Under the pieces are notes generated by a model. The model was not told the DNA's origin and searched no databases. It worked only from the letters and a program-made list of their open reading frames with translations. Made by a program: the position numbers and the translations under genes. Below, piece by piece: positions 1 to 9,010 of a stretch of DNA of 64,000 bases; position 1 is the stretch's first letter; every line of letters starts with the position of its first letter. This DNA comes from Chryseobacterium sp. W4I1. GTDB lineage: Bacteria; Bacteroidota; Bacteroidia; Flavobacteriales; Weeksellaceae. The stretch is taken from positions 2,356,001 through 2,420,000 of the forward strand of contig NZ_JAUSXQ010000001.1 of assembly GCF_030816115.1 (NCBI RefSeq), in the 5' to 3' direction.

Positions 1-216
1 AATGATACATTAAAACCATTAGAATGGCCAGAGCTCGTAAATGATCTAAGCCGTAAAGTCTTTCAGAAGAATATTGGTCTGCAGGCATATTTTTTCTGCA
101 AATATTATAAAACAATAAACCGCCTGAAGATCATCATTACAGAATACAGCGATTCGGATGCAAACAGCAGAAAATGCTGTCTGAACAGCAAAGCAGGTTT
201 TTTATCACCAATTTGA
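1..216 (+). CDS. 3' end of an unrecognised open frame cut by the window edge
   Basis: The first reading frame is open from base 1 to a TGA at 214-216 and would encode 71 residues, including a stretch rich in Phe, Tyr, Lys and Ile. I recognise no family. The last 30 or so residues (two adjacent Cys, then a short tail) do not look like a conserved domain end, so this may be the tail of an upstream gene or chance. It lies about 50 bases before the histidine kinase gene on the same strand. Confidence 0.25.
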   Translation, partial: NDTLKPLEWPELVNDLSRKVFQKNIGLQAYFFCKYYKTINRLKIIITEYSDSDANSRKCCLNSKAGFLSPI

Positions 217-266
217 GCCATTTCATCAAAATACTATAGTCTTTGTCTAAGGATTGTATATTTTTG

Positions 267-1331
267 ATGGCTATGAAATTCGGAAAGGAAAATAATCTGA
301 AGCGGAATATCTATTTCCAGCTGTTCTTCTGGACAGCTCTTTTTTTATTCGGAACAGTGAGAGGTTACGGAGATTTTAGTGATGAAATATCTGCTGAGAT
401 CATCATCTATAATTTCTGTCACTGGATCTTTCAGATCGCTGGAGCCAACTTCATCTACTCTATTCTGATCCGCCATTTTTTTGACCGGAAAAAATACATT
501 GCTTTCTCAGTTTACCTTATCATCAGTTTGTATATCATTTCTGTGATGAATAGGATTTTTATCGTATATCTTGCGGAACCTTTTTTCATGGATGTGCCGA
601 AAGACAGTCTGAACCGTATTTTCACTGACCTTGGTTATCTTCTGATCCATTATACGTTTACGATCATCAGCGGGACTTTTATTTTCATTTCCGTAATGTT
701 TGTGATTCGATATCAGGACGAAAAAGAAAATACAATCAAACTGCAGAAAGAAAAGGCAGAACTTGAACTAAGGTCTCTTAAATCCCAGCTGAATCCGCAT
801 TTTCTGTTCAATACCCTGAACAATATTTACTCTCTTTCGCTCAGCAATTCTGAAAAAACTTCGGAATCTATCACCCGTCTTTCTGAAATTCTGGATTACA
901 TTTTATATAAAGGTCCTAACAAGGAAGTCCTGATATCCGAAGAGCTTAGCATTATTGATGATTATATGCAATTGGAATGTCTCAGATACAGTGAAGGAAG
1001 GTTGAAGATCAATAAAAAATCCGAATTAAATCCTGCCGCCACCATTCCTCCTCTGATTTATCTGACCTTGGTAGAAAATGCTTTTAAACATGGTGCAGGA
1101 AAGAATATGGAAACAACAGAGATAAAAATTGATGTCTCTTATGACAGCAGATACTCAGTTTTCAGGATTGAAAACACTTGTGAAAATAATGAAAGTTATA
1201 ACGCAGATGGAATTGGGCTCAAAAATATTGAAAGACAGCTATGGCATTATTATCAGGATGATTTTATATTCAACGTTTCAAAGGAAAATCATATTTTTAA
1301 AGTTGAAATCAAAACCCCAGCCGCATTATGA
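267..1331 (+). CDS. LytS/YehU-type sensor histidine kinase
   Basis: This is a membrane sensor kinase that phosphorylates its partner response regulator, encoded by the next gene. About four hydrophobic segments fill the first 150 residues, followed by a short charged coiled coil. The His_kinase (PF06580) box is clear: LNPHFLFNTLNN, with the phospho-acceptor His near residue 178. The ATP-binding N box is ENAFKHG and a G-box-like GIGLKN lies near the end. I take the ATG at 267 (a second Met codon is at 273). A TTG at 243 would add eight residues, but they look like non-coding sequence. The stop overlaps the next start by four bases (ATGA), so translation is probably coupled. The signal sensed is unknown. 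Confidence 0.93.
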   Translation: MAMKFGKENNLKRNIYFQLFFWTALFLFGTVRGYGDFSDEISAEIIIYNFCHWIFQIAGANFIYSILIRHFFDRKKYIAFSVYLIISLYIISVMNRIFIVYLAEPFFMDVPKDSLNRIFTDLGYLLIHYTFTIISGTFIFISVMFVIRYQDEKENTIKLQKEKAELELRSLKSQLNPHFLFNTLNNIYSLSLSNSEKTSESITRLSEILDYILYKGPNKEVLISEELSIIDDYMQLECLRYSEGRLKINKKSELNPAATIPPLIYLTLVENAFKHGAGKNMETTEIKIDVSYDSRYSVFRIENTCENNESYNADGIGLKNIERQLWHYYQDDFIFNVSKENHIFKVEIKTPAAL

Positions 1332-2026
1332 TTAATTGTATCATTGTAGATGATGAACCTCTGGCAGCCGCTCTTCTGGAAAAACATATTTCCAGCACCG
1401 GTCATTTAAAACTTGTAGGAAAGGCTGAACACGCAATGGATGCTTACCAACTCCTGCAGACAAGATCTGTAGACCTTATGTTTCTGGATATCCAGATGCC
1501 TCATTTAACGGGAATTGATTTTTTAAGATCACTGTCCAAGAAACCATCTACCATTTTCACGACGGCTTACCGGGATTTTGCTATTGAAGGTTTTGAACTG
1601 GAAGCGGTAGATTATCTTTTGAAGCCTATCACTTTTGAACGTTTTTTCAAATCTGTAGAGCGGGTTTTAAGAAGCAGAACAGATTCTCATCAGAATTTTA
1701 TCATCATCAAAGCGGAAGGAATGAGCCGGAAAGTCCTGATCGAAGAAATTGCTTATTTTGAAAGTCAGGGAAACGATATCAAAACGGTCCTGATAAGCAA
1801 TGAAAGTATGATGTCAAAGAATACAATGGCGGATCTCGAATCTGTTTTATCAGAAAAAGGTTTTGTAAGGATTCACCGTTCTTTTATGATCAATTCTCAG
1901 TTGGTTACTGCTTTTAATGCTCATGAAATAATGCTTGGAATTCATCAGATTCCGGTGGGAAGAAGTTATAAAAACGAGTTTGATGCTTTGGTCATAGAAA
2001 TTTCACAACGCTCTATTAATCAGTAA
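1328..2026 (+). CDS. LytTR-family response regulator
   Basis: This DNA-binding response regulator is the partner of the preceding kinase. Residues 1-120 form a receiver domain with the acidic pair DDE at 8-10, the phospho-acceptor Asp54 in FLDIQMP, and a conserved Lys in LLKPI near residue 98. Residues from about 130 to 228 form a LytTR DNA-binding domain, with the characteristic YFESQGN near the start and RIHRSFMIN later. LytTR regulators bind as dimers to direct repeats, but no target is visible in this window. The ATGA overlap with the kinase gene makes a two-gene operon. The next gene is convergent, 11 bases after the stop. Confidence 0.94.
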   Translation: MINCIIVDDEPLAAALLEKHISSTGHLKLVGKAEHAMDAYQLLQTRSVDLMFLDIQMPHLTGIDFLRSLSKKPSTIFTTAYRDFAIEGFELEAVDYLLKPITFERFFKSVERVLRSRTDSHQNFIIIKAEGMSRKVLIEEIAYFESQGNDIKTVLISNESMMSKNTMADLESVLSEKGFVRIHRSFMINSQLVTAFNAHEIMLGIHQIPVGRSYKNEFDALVIEISQRSINQ

Positions 2027-2037
2027 AAACATGCCTC

Positions 2038-2538
2038 CTAGCTACGTCTGACTATAAAATACGCCAGCTCGCTATCGGCTCTTTTCAGATTATCAATGCG
2101 GCTGAAACCTGCTTTTTCCAGCACTTTCTGTGACCCAATATTATCCAGATCTGTCACCGCTACAATTTCATTTCCTTCAGTATTTAAAAAACAATAGTTT
2201 GTCAAGGCACGGCTCACTTCCGTTGCGATCCCTTTACCCCAATACTTTTTGCTCAGGGTATAACCAATTTCTATCTGGTCAGGTACATCTGCAAAATTCC
2301 TGGCAAGGCACATTCCTATAAAATCATTGCTTTCAACATCAAATATACCAAAACGTCCAAACGGTCCTTTGGTATAATCCTCAAGAGCTGCTTCAAACAT
2401 TTCTGCATATTGTTCGGGAGAACGGTAAGGAAGGTATTTTGTAACCTCTTCATCTTCAAAAAGATCGCAAAATAGGTTTTGCTCTTCAGCTGAAAATTGA
2501 CGGATAACAAAATTTTGATTCTGGTGTAAAATAGACAT
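2038..2538 (-). CDS. GNAT-family N-acetyltransferase (RimJ/RimL-like)
   Basis: This is an acetyl-CoA-dependent N-acetyltransferase of the RimJ/RimL type (Acetyltransf_3), probably acting on a protein N-terminus or a small amine. The 166-residue length fits a single domain. The CoA-binding loop is YWGKGIATE at residues 99-107, and the family-typical NIGSQKVLEKAGF follows at 133-145. It faces the LytTR gene convergently with only 11 bases between, and I see no terminator hairpin there. The substrate cannot be told from the sequence. Confidence 0.88.
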   Translation of the reverse strand: MSILHQNQNFVIRQFSAEEQNLFCDLFEDEEVTKYLPYRSPEQYAEMFEAALEDYTKGPFGRFGIFDVESNDFIGMCLARNFADVPDQIEIGYTLSKKYWGKGIATEVSRALTNYCFLNTEGNEIVAVTDLDNIGSQKVLEKAGFSRIDNLKRADSELAYFIVRRS

Positions 2539-2740
2539 GTATAAAAATTTATAATAAATAAAATTACAAATTATATACGATAATTGCTCAAAGTAAATTC
2601 GATTGTGCTGATGCTTAAATGAAACGATTTCAACCTAAAATTTTTGTCCCTGGATCTGTAGAGGTATCCTATCTAAGATTAGGGACTGTACAAACAGACA
2701 TACCTCAATTCTGCCCTCTTGGGACTGCCTCCTGATTAAC

Positions 2741-2818
2741 TGTGGAACATTCAAGACTGTTCATATCTGGAAACAGACCCCGGAAGGCTGGAAGATTTCA
2801 AGGGTTGTGAGTTTATAG
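2741..2818 (+). pseudogene. Possible remnant of a DUF4440/SnoaL-like protein C-terminus
   Basis: The 2539-3117 gap holds no complete gene. One frame in it ends with residues reading GTFKTVHIWKQTPEGWKISR and then VVSL before a TAG at 2816-2818. This closely resembles the last two strands of DUF4440/NTF2-like proteins (a W-K-x-T-P-x-G-W-K pattern). Upstream of it the frame reads Cys- and Arg-rich nonsense and no start codon fits, so at most a decayed tail remains. A 38-codon open frame at 2619-2735 in another frame looks accidental. Confidence 0.35.
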
Positions 2819-3026
2819 ACATTAAATTTAAGTTAAAAATATTACTTTCTATAAATCAATAGATTACATTGGAAATAAATCTGATATAATCATTGTCATA
2901 TATTTTATATTCTCTATTTGTTAAATTTCTAAAAAGTTTACACACAGATGATTTATAAGCTTTTGTACATTAAATGGAATGCATAAGATCAGGAGGCTTC
3001 GCATGATGGATATTAAAAAAAAGTGT

Positions 3027-3034
3027 TACTTTTG
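3027..3034 (+). promoter_or_regulatory. Bacteroidota -7 promoter box upstream of the 3118 gene
   Basis: TACTTTTG matches the Bacteroidota -7 consensus TAnnTTTG exactly and lies 84 bases before the ATG at 3118. A second, weaker candidate (TAATTTTA) lies near 3071. Which one is used cannot be decided from the sequence. Confidence 0.45.
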
Positions 3035-3117
3035 CTTGAACTAATAAAATTGTTTTGCAGCATTTTTATTAGTAATTTTAGTACACCAATTTTATAAAAA
3101 CAATTAAATCCATCCAT

Positions 3118-3684
3118 ATGAGAAAAATAATTCTACTCATTACATGTATGTTCGGCGTTTCCGTTTTCTCACAGATCAAAGTGCTGAAAAATGAAAGCCT
3201 GGTGGAAATTGGCAAAGATAATTCCGTAGGTCTATATAAAAAAGAGGATAAATTTACCATCAATTATCAGGATCTTAATACGAGCAATCTGAATACCATC
3301 AGATCTTTTTCTTTTCAGAATCTGGACAGTGATGTATCCGGGCTTTACAAACTGATCATAGATGGTTTTATATCAACTCCTGACGAAAATATCATCCTGG
3401 AACTTCCCAATGATATCATTGAGCTTCACTATGAAAAAAACTACGGCCAGCCAACGGTTCAGTTCATCCAGTACATCAATAAAAACCGTAAATACGTAGG
3501 AAAATCTCAGTTTTTAAACAGAAAACAGGTTGAAAAAGTTTTTGGGAAAACCAATGGTAAAGCTGCCATGTATGAAAAACCGGGTACTATGCACCAGATC
3601 AATGGTACAAAGACCTCAAGCCAGGCCTCTACTGCTGCTCCAACATCAGGCAGCAGCAACAAAAACAAAAAATCAAAGAAATAA
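3118..3684 (+). CDS. Secreted protein of unknown function
   Basis: Residues 1-19 form a signal peptide (positive Arg-Lys start, hydrophobic core, FSQ at the cleavage site), so the protein is exported. The mature part of about 170 residues has alternating hydrophobic strands and no domain I recognise. The last 40 residues are low-complexity, rich in Ser, Thr, Ala, Asn and Lys. A terminator follows directly, so this is a single-gene unit. No function can be assigned. Confidence 0.8.
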   Translation: MRKIILLITCMFGVSVFSQIKVLKNESLVEIGKDNSVGLYKKEDKFTINYQDLNTSNLNTIRSFSFQNLDSDVSGLYKLIIDGFISTPDENIILELPNDIIELHYEKNYGQPTVQFIQYINKNRKYVGKSQFLNRKQVEKVFGKTNGKAAMYEKPGTMHQINGTKTSSQASTAAPTSGSSNKNKKSKK

Positions 3685-3708
3685 CACGATTATTTTTCAA
3701 TAATACTG

Positions 3709-3740
3709 AACTCATTCATCCGAATGAGTTTTTTATTTTT
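3709..3740 (+). terminator. Rho-independent terminator after the secreted protein gene
   Basis: AACTCATTC and GAATGAGTT form a nine-base stem around a four-base loop, followed by a T-rich tail (TTTTTATTTTT). It ends transcription of the 3118 gene. It also covers the first codons of a longer ABC-ATPase reading starting at 3724, which argues for the later start at 3766. Confidence 0.85.
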
Positions 3741-3765
3741 ACTTTTGCATAAAGACATCAAGAAT

Positions 3766-4467
3766 ATGCCGCTTCAGATAATCAATTTAACCAAGAAATT
3801 TGGGGAACAGACTGCACTAGACAACATCAATATTTCTATTGATAAAAATGAGATCATTGGTCTTCTGGGTCCAAACGGAGCCGGAAAATCCACGCTGATG
3901 AAATCTATTGTCGGAGCCCTGAAAATTGATCAGGGCGAGATTATTTTTAACGGAATGAATATATCGGAGAATGAGATTGAAAGCAAGAAGAAAATTGGTT
4001 TTCTTCCTGAAAACAATCCTTTGTATCTGGAAATGTACGTGAAAGAATATCTGCAGTTTGTGGCAAACATTCATAAAATTCCTTCTGCCAGAGTGGATGA
4101 AGTGATTGAGCTGGTAGGAATTACTCCAGAAAGATCAAAAAAGATCGGACAGCTTTCAAAAGGCTATAAGCAAAGGGTGGGACTGGCACAGGCGATTATT
4201 CACCAGCCTGATTTACTGATTCTGGACGAACCTACAAACGGTCTGGACCCTAATCAGATTATTGAGATCAGAAATGTGGTAAAAGAGATCGGACAGCAGA
4301 AAACAGTACTTCTGTCTACCCATATTATGCAGGAAGTAGAAGCTTTATGTTCAAGGGTCATCCTGATCCATAAGGGCACTATTCTGCAGGACTGCCCTAT
4401 CGATGAATTTAAAGGCAGATTTGACAGCCTGGAGGAAGCTTTTGCAAGCTATACAGCCGTTTCATAA
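3766..4467 (+). CDS. ABC transporter ATP-binding protein, GldA-like
   Basis: This is an ABC-type ATPase of about 233 residues. Walker A is GPNGAGKST at 35-43, the Q loop lies in the FLPENNPLYLEMYV segment, the signature is LSKGYKQR, Walker B is LLILDEPTNGLDPNQ, and the switch His is in STHIMQEVEALC. LPENNPLYL and the DPNQ after Walker B are typical of GldA, the ATPase of the flavobacterial gliding ABC transporter. F. johnsoniae GldA is longer at its C-terminus, and no gldF/gldG-like permease is next door, so I do not assign the symbol. A start at 3724 falls inside a terminator; ATG 3766 is better. Confidence 0.88.
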   Translation: MPLQIINLTKKFGEQTALDNINISIDKNEIIGLLGPNGAGKSTLMKSIVGALKIDQGEIIFNGMNISENEIESKKKIGFLPENNPLYLEMYVKEYLQFVANIHKIPSARVDEVIELVGITPERSKKIGQLSKGYKQRVGLAQAIIHQPDLLILDEPTNGLDPNQIIEIRNVVKEIGQQKTVLLSTHIMQEVEALCSRVILIHKGTILQDCPIDEFKGRFDSLEEAFASYTAVS

Positions 4468-4476
4468 TTTTTTTCA

Positions 4477-5517
4477 ATGGAAATTCACATCACTCACGGA
4501 CAGAACGTTATCAAAGTTCTGTACGATGGTTTTGCCAGCTGCTTAATCATCAAACGTCCTGTTGTCGTCAACTGGCCGGATTCCAGAGGAAGTGTGGGTG
4601 AATATTTTTCGGTATCAGAACTGTCTGAGGAAGAGAAAATAACATTGGCCGATAAACTTAATCGCTCACTTATTCATGGAACAGAATCTGAGATTATGTC
4701 TGGCATTGAAGATTTCCTCAGTCTTTTTGAAAATGGAATTTACCAGGTAAATCTGGGTACAATCCCGTTTGAAAATTCCAACTTTTATATGAGCAGGCCT
4801 GTACCTGAAGATGAAAATAATCCTGACAGCAGGAAATTTTCCGGCTGGTTCTACCCTTTTCAGGATTTTAATTATTTATATACCCTGGAGAGCAACAGTA
4901 TCGATACAGACAGAGTGAAATATTACATGGATTTGATCAGAAAAGGCGGCCGGCCAAAACCCATTATATTGTATAGTCTCTCTAACCAGAATCCACAGAT
5001 GAGCTGTGCCTTCGTACTAGATGGTCATCATAAAATTGAAGCTTACACAAAGTTGCAAATGGATATTCCTGCAGTATTTATTTCCAAAAACAGTGACGGT
5101 TACAGTACATCTTCAGAGTTGATGCACGGAGCACACGCCCTGCTTCATAATGTAGAGTTTGAACACCTTTTTCAGAATAATGATGACAATCTGCCCCATA
5201 TTGATTTTCTTAACGATGAAGTACTGACTAATGCCCTAGACAGAATGCTGCGGGAATCAGAAAGAATTGACATTGCTATTATTGAAATCCTAATCAGGCA
5301 TCACCAGTCCGGCTCTCCGGATGAAAGAAAATGGCTGGACAGACGACTTGAATTTTTAAGAGAAAACATCCACCTTAATCTTCTGAATGGCAAAAAAGGC
5401 TTAAACCTATATTTCCGTCAATATATAGAAGATTATAAGACCAATACCTGGTTTCTGAAAACACTTACCAATACAGCGGAACTCAATACATGGATTTATG
5501 AAACAATCCTAAAATAA
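4477..5517 (+). CDS. Unknown protein with a ParB-like segment
   Basis: This 346-residue protein has no signal peptide or membrane segment, so it is probably cytoplasmic. In the middle, a strand pattern followed by FVLDGHHKIEAYTKL and then IPAVFIS resembles the GHHR-type core of ParB/sulfiredoxin-like domains (usually DGHHRxxA). The N-terminal 100 residues and the mostly helical C-terminal 130 residues are not recognised. It starts nine bases after the GldA-like ATPase stop and is probably co-transcribed with it. A function in DNA binding is a guess from one motif only. Confidence 0.75.
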   Translation: MEIHITHGQNVIKVLYDGFASCLIIKRPVVVNWPDSRGSVGEYFSVSELSEEEKITLADKLNRSLIHGTESEIMSGIEDFLSLFENGIYQVNLGTIPFENSNFYMSRPVPEDENNPDSRKFSGWFYPFQDFNYLYTLESNSIDTDRVKYYMDLIRKGGRPKPIILYSLSNQNPQMSCAFVLDGHHKIEAYTKLQMDIPAVFISKNSDGYSTSSELMHGAHALLHNVEFEHLFQNNDDNLPHIDFLNDEVLTNALDRMLRESERIDIAIIEILIRHHQSGSPDERKWLDRRLEFLRENIHLNLLNGKKGLNLYFRQYIEDYKTNTWFLKTLTNTAELNTWIYETILK

Positions 5518-5574
5518 GGATCAAATGGCTTTATATTTGATTGGAATGTACTACAACCAATAACTCATATTATA

Positions 5575-6018
5575 ATGATCAAAAAGATTTTACTAGGTGC
5601 ATTCTGCATCGCCCAGTTTTCTTTAGCTTACGCAAACGAAAAACGAGCTGTCATCAATAGTTCCAAGGTATCAGATGAGGTACAGCCATTTCAAAAGATC
5701 CCTAAAACAGTGATCATCAAAACAAAAAAGTTTAAGATCAGGATAGATAAGCAACCCAACGGAAAGTATCTTTACCAGTCATGGGCTGCCAACGCCAAGA
5801 TCACTTCAAAACCGAGTATGATCATCAGTGATGGAGAACTGATTCCGGATGGTACAGGAGGAAATTACTATTTCAGCTTCATTAATAAGGGCTTTACTTA
5901 TCAGGTATGGAGAAATTACCTCACGGATTCAGCTTCTAAGGCTCCTTATACTCTAAGTGTGAGTGATGAGAACGGTAATGAAGTTGTCAATCAGGATGGA
6001 TTTGTAGTGAAGCAGTAG
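5575..6018 (+). CDS. Secreted small protein of unknown function
   Basis: The first 20 residues form a signal peptide (Lys-Lys start, hydrophobic core, YANE cleavage region). The mature part of about 125 residues is rich in beta-strand patterns, with DGTGGNYYFSF and YQVWRNYL in the middle, suggesting a small beta-sandwich. No Cys or obvious catalytic residue stands out. It lies 57 bases after the preceding gene and may share its transcript. Family unknown to me. Confidence 0.75.
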   Translation: MIKKILLGAFCIAQFSLAYANEKRAVINSSKVSDEVQPFQKIPKTVIIKTKKFKIRIDKQPNGKYLYQSWAANAKITSKPSMIISDGELIPDGTGGNYYFSFINKGFTYQVWRNYLTDSASKAPYTLSVSDENGNEVVNQDGFVVKQ

Positions 6019-6035
6019 GAATATACTTATAACCT

Positions 6036-6098
6036 GCAGATTATTCAGATTTCCAGATCCATCAACGTCTGCGCCATCTATATAATCTGCGGGCTTTT
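6036..6098. repeat. Inverted repeat with long loop between convergent genes
   Basis: GCAGATTAT at 6036-6044 pairs with ATAATCTGC at 6082-6090, with 37 bases between and GGGCTTTT after the second arm. It sits between the convergent secreted protein and patatin genes, so it may act as a weak terminator or be a palindromic intergenic repeat. Confidence 0.3.
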
Positions 6099-6156
6099 GT
6101 AAAATCGAATTGAAAGCAAGAAGAAAAAGTATGAGTAAAATGAGCTTACCCTCTTT

Positions 6157-6957
6157 TTAAGTTCCGGACTGTCTCAATTCTGTACGGAAACGACTTCCCT
6201 CATAGCTTTCTTTCGCCGCTTTATAACCGATATTGAAAATCTCTTCCAGGCGGTCTTTACCCCGTTCAAAAGCTCCGTAAGAAGACAGTTTCTGTGACGT
6301 AATAAACCAGTCACAATATTCAAACTTCCCTTTCTCTATTCTGTAAGAAAGAAGATCATAGGAACGGGAAACAATGGCTTTAATTGATTTTAAATCTTTG
6401 ATATTGGTATCGTGTGGCGGGGATACAAAAACGCCGATCAGCTTATCACATTCGCCCCTGATAATATCCGCCGGAAAATTATTCAGTACACCTCCATCAC
6501 AATACATTTCTTCACCGATAATATAAGGTGTTGTCACTCCGGGAATGGAGCATGATGCAATAATGGCATCTACTACCTCAAAGTTGTCATCAAAAATTTT
6601 CTGGGTTCCGGAAACAAGTTCGGTTGCTACAATCTTCACTTCCTTATCCAGATCTCCCAGCTTCATATCGTGGAAAATAGGCTTCAGATAATTCCTGAAA
6701 ATAATGGAAGAAACCAGTCCCGGCTGATTAAACGCAAAATGTTTCCAGTTGAAAAAATATACTGAATTGAAGAAATCCAGGATCTCATCCGGTGTTTTTC
6801 CTACAGCATAAAGACATCCAACAATAGATCCGGCACTGCAGCATGACAGCACATCAATCTCTATATTGTTTTCGTTCAAGAATTTTAGCACTCCTGCATG
6901 GGCAATCCCTTTGGTTCCACCACCTGACAAAACCAGCCCTGTTCTCTCAAAATTCAT
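6157..6957 (-). CDS. Patatin-like phospholipase
   Basis: This 266-residue cytoplasmic protein belongs to the patatin family of lipid acyl hydrolases, which use a Ser-Asp dyad. The oxyanion glycine loop is GGGTKG at 12-17, and the catalytic Asp is D154 in YCDGGVLNN. The nucleophile elbow is unusual: the Ser is S41 in CCSAGS, whereas the family pattern is G-x-S-x-G, so the first Gly is replaced by Cys. The codons (TGC TGC AGT GCC GGA) show this directly. Activity is likely but not certain. It stands alone, convergent with the upstream secreted protein gene. Confidence 0.9.
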   Translation of the reverse strand: MNFERTGLVLSGGGTKGIAHAGVLKFLNENNIEIDVLSCCSAGSIVGCLYAVGKTPDEILDFFNSVYFFNWKHFAFNQPGLVSSIIFRNYLKPIFHDMKLGDLDKEVKIVATELVSGTQKIFDDNFEVVDAIIASCSIPGVTTPYIIGEEMYCDGGVLNNFPADIIRGECDKLIGVFVSPPHDTNIKDLKSIKAIVSRSYDLLSYRIEKGKFEYCDWFITSQKLSSYGAFERGKDRLEEIFNIGYKAAKESYEGSRFRTELRQSGT

Positions 6958-7019
6958 AGAATAAATGTAAGGAAACAGGGCGAGAAAATAATCGTAATTT
7001 TATTAATATTATATTAAAA

Positions 7020-8960
7020 TTATTTCAAAAGATATTCCTGCATAAATCTGATCACTGCAAGGCGCTGAAAATCCACATTCTCTTTTTTTCTGAATCCGTG
7101 GCCTTCGTTTTTAGCTTCAAGGTACCATACCGTTTTACCTTGTGCTTTCAGCTTATCTCTCATCTGAACAGCTTCCGTAACAGGCACTCTCGGATCATTG
7201 GTTCCCTGGATAATAAACATCGGTTTCTTGATTTTATCGATATTGTTCAGAGGAGCAATTTTAGTAAAGAATGTTGCCATTTTAGGAATTCTTTCATCGC
7301 CATACTCTACCCTTCTGAGATCTCTTCGGTATTCTTCTGTATTTTTAAGGAAGGTATTGAAATCCGAGATTCCTACAATATCCACGGAACATCTGATCTT
7401 ATTGGCATATTCATAAGCTGTGGCCAATGTCATAAAACCACCGTAGCTTCCGCCCATAATCATAATTCTGTCTTTATCCAGCTCGGGTTGTTTTGCAATC
7501 CAGTCCAGAAGGCTTCCAATATCTTTCACGGAATTCATTCTGAGATCCCAGTTATCAGCGGCAATAAATGTCTTTCCAAAGCCTGAAGAACCTCTTACAT
7601 TAGGATAGATCATGGCAACGCCCATTTCATTGGTAAAATAGTTTGAAGAGCCTATAGACGAAGCCATAGACTGTCCTTCCGGACCACCGTGGATATTAAT
7701 AATCACGGGTCTTTTTCCGGTAAATTTAGGTGCTGCCGGATAATAGAATCCCGAGATCTTCATTTGATCAAAACCTTTCCATTCGATCAGCTTTGGAACG
7801 GACATGTCTGATGGCTGCATTTCGCCCTGCTCACTCTCGGTCCATCTTTCGATATCCTTACTCACCAGATCCATTTTATAGACATCCGAACCTGAATCTG
7901 CTGCAGATCTTGCAAAATAAAGGGATCTTCCGTCATTAGAAAACTTCACTCCTCCGATCAATCCTACCGGGACCTGACTTACAGGCTCATATTTTTTAGA
8001 ATCTGCATGCAGTATGTACAGCTTGTTTATTCCACTTTCATTGGTCACAAAAGCAATTGTAGACCGGTCTTCAGAAATATCGTAGTTTTCTACATTCCAT
8101 GGGATAGAGGTAGTAAGATATTCTGTCTTTTTGTTTTTTAAATTTAAAACAGCCAGTCTGCTGAATTCATTATTTCGGTCTGTGATGTAGAAAATTTCAT
8201 CAGGATTTTTGCTGAAGGAAGCATTTCCCTGTACTATTCCTTTTTCTTTTCTGTCAGTAATTGGTTCCAGCTTTTTTGTTACTGTATCATACATGTACAG
8301 GTAGGAATCATTGGCAGAAACATATTCACCTATCAGTAATTTCTTTCCATCGTCTGAAATGCTGTTGATGCCCCATCCACCGCCTTTCAGCTCCAGAATC
8401 ATTTGTGTATTTTCCGGTTTTAAAGGATCCATATAATAAATATCTCTGTCGCCTCCGTTTCTTTTCGTCGATGAAAAGTAAAATCCTGAACCGTCTTTCT
8501 TCCAGATAACGCCACCATTTTGGGATCTTCCGCCATCAGTGAGAAGTTGAGACTGTAAAGTCTTCAGATCAAGCTTAAAAAGCTGACCGAATTCATTTCC
8601 TCCTGTATCTTTTGTATAAATCAGATATTCTCCTTTTACAGGTTCATAGGATGCTCCATTAACGGGTTCATCAAAGAAAGTAATCTGTTTTCTTGCTCCC
8701 AGCGGTACAGCAATTTTATGGAGTTGGTTGGTAGAAGCAAAACGGGTCACTGCAATGATCTCTTTGCCATTGGGATGAACGTCTGCAAGGCCTGCATTTC
8801 TGTTTTCCGAATATTTTTTTATCGCCTGGTTAAGGCTTTTAGGAATAGGCAGGATATTTTCTGCAATAAGATTCTCATTGGGGCTTACCCATTCATTCTT
8901 GTCCTGCGCAGAAAGTATTCCGGCTAATGAAAGAGCAAGAATAATATATTGTTTTTTCAT
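7020..8960 (-). CDS. Secreted S9-family (prolyl oligopeptidase-type) peptidase
   Basis: This 646-residue serine peptidase has a signal peptide (residues 1-19, cleavage after LSAQ) and is probably periplasmic or surface-exposed. Residues from about 40 to 380 form the beta-propeller lid typical of S9, with repeated DxxGK/SxDG strand ends. The C-terminal alpha/beta-hydrolase domain carries the triad: Ser505 in GGSYGG, Asp589 in GTNDPRVP, His621 in EGHGF. The NIHGGPEGQ oxyanion region fits the S9C/acylaminoacyl-peptidase-like group. It likely trims peptides, but substrate preference cannot be read. The gene is preceded by a broken small gene on the same strand. Confidence 0.93.
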   Translation of the reverse strand: MKKQYIILALSLAGILSAQDKNEWVSPNENLIAENILPIPKSLNQAIKKYSENRNAGLADVHPNGKEIIAVTRFASTNQLHKIAVPLGARKQITFFDEPVNGASYEPVKGEYLIYTKDTGGNEFGQLFKLDLKTLQSQLLTDGGRSQNGGVIWKKDGSGFYFSSTKRNGGDRDIYYMDPLKPENTQMILELKGGGWGINSISDDGKKLLIGEYVSANDSYLYMYDTVTKKLEPITDRKEKGIVQGNASFSKNPDEIFYITDRNNEFSRLAVLNLKNKKTEYLTTSIPWNVENYDISEDRSTIAFVTNESGINKLYILHADSKKYEPVSQVPVGLIGGVKFSNDGRSLYFARSAADSGSDVYKMDLVSKDIERWTESEQGEMQPSDMSVPKLIEWKGFDQMKISGFYYPAAPKFTGKRPVIINIHGGPEGQSMASSIGSSNYFTNEMGVAMIYPNVRGSSGFGKTFIAADNWDLRMNSVKDIGSLLDWIAKQPELDKDRIMIMGGSYGGFMTLATAYEYANKIRCSVDIVGISDFNTFLKNTEEYRRDLRRVEYGDERIPKMATFFTKIAPLNNIDKIKKPMFIIQGTNDPRVPVTEAVQMRDKLKAQGKTVWYLEAKNEGHGFRKKENVDFQRLAVIRFMQEYLLK

Positions 8961-9010
8961 TTTTTAATTTTGCCTGAATTTACAAAAAACCACAGAAAAA
9001 TCTGTGGCAA

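Noticed and set aside
3724..3765. Upstream start of the GldA-like ATPase
   Set aside because: The first codons lie in the T-rich tail and stem of the preceding gene's terminator.
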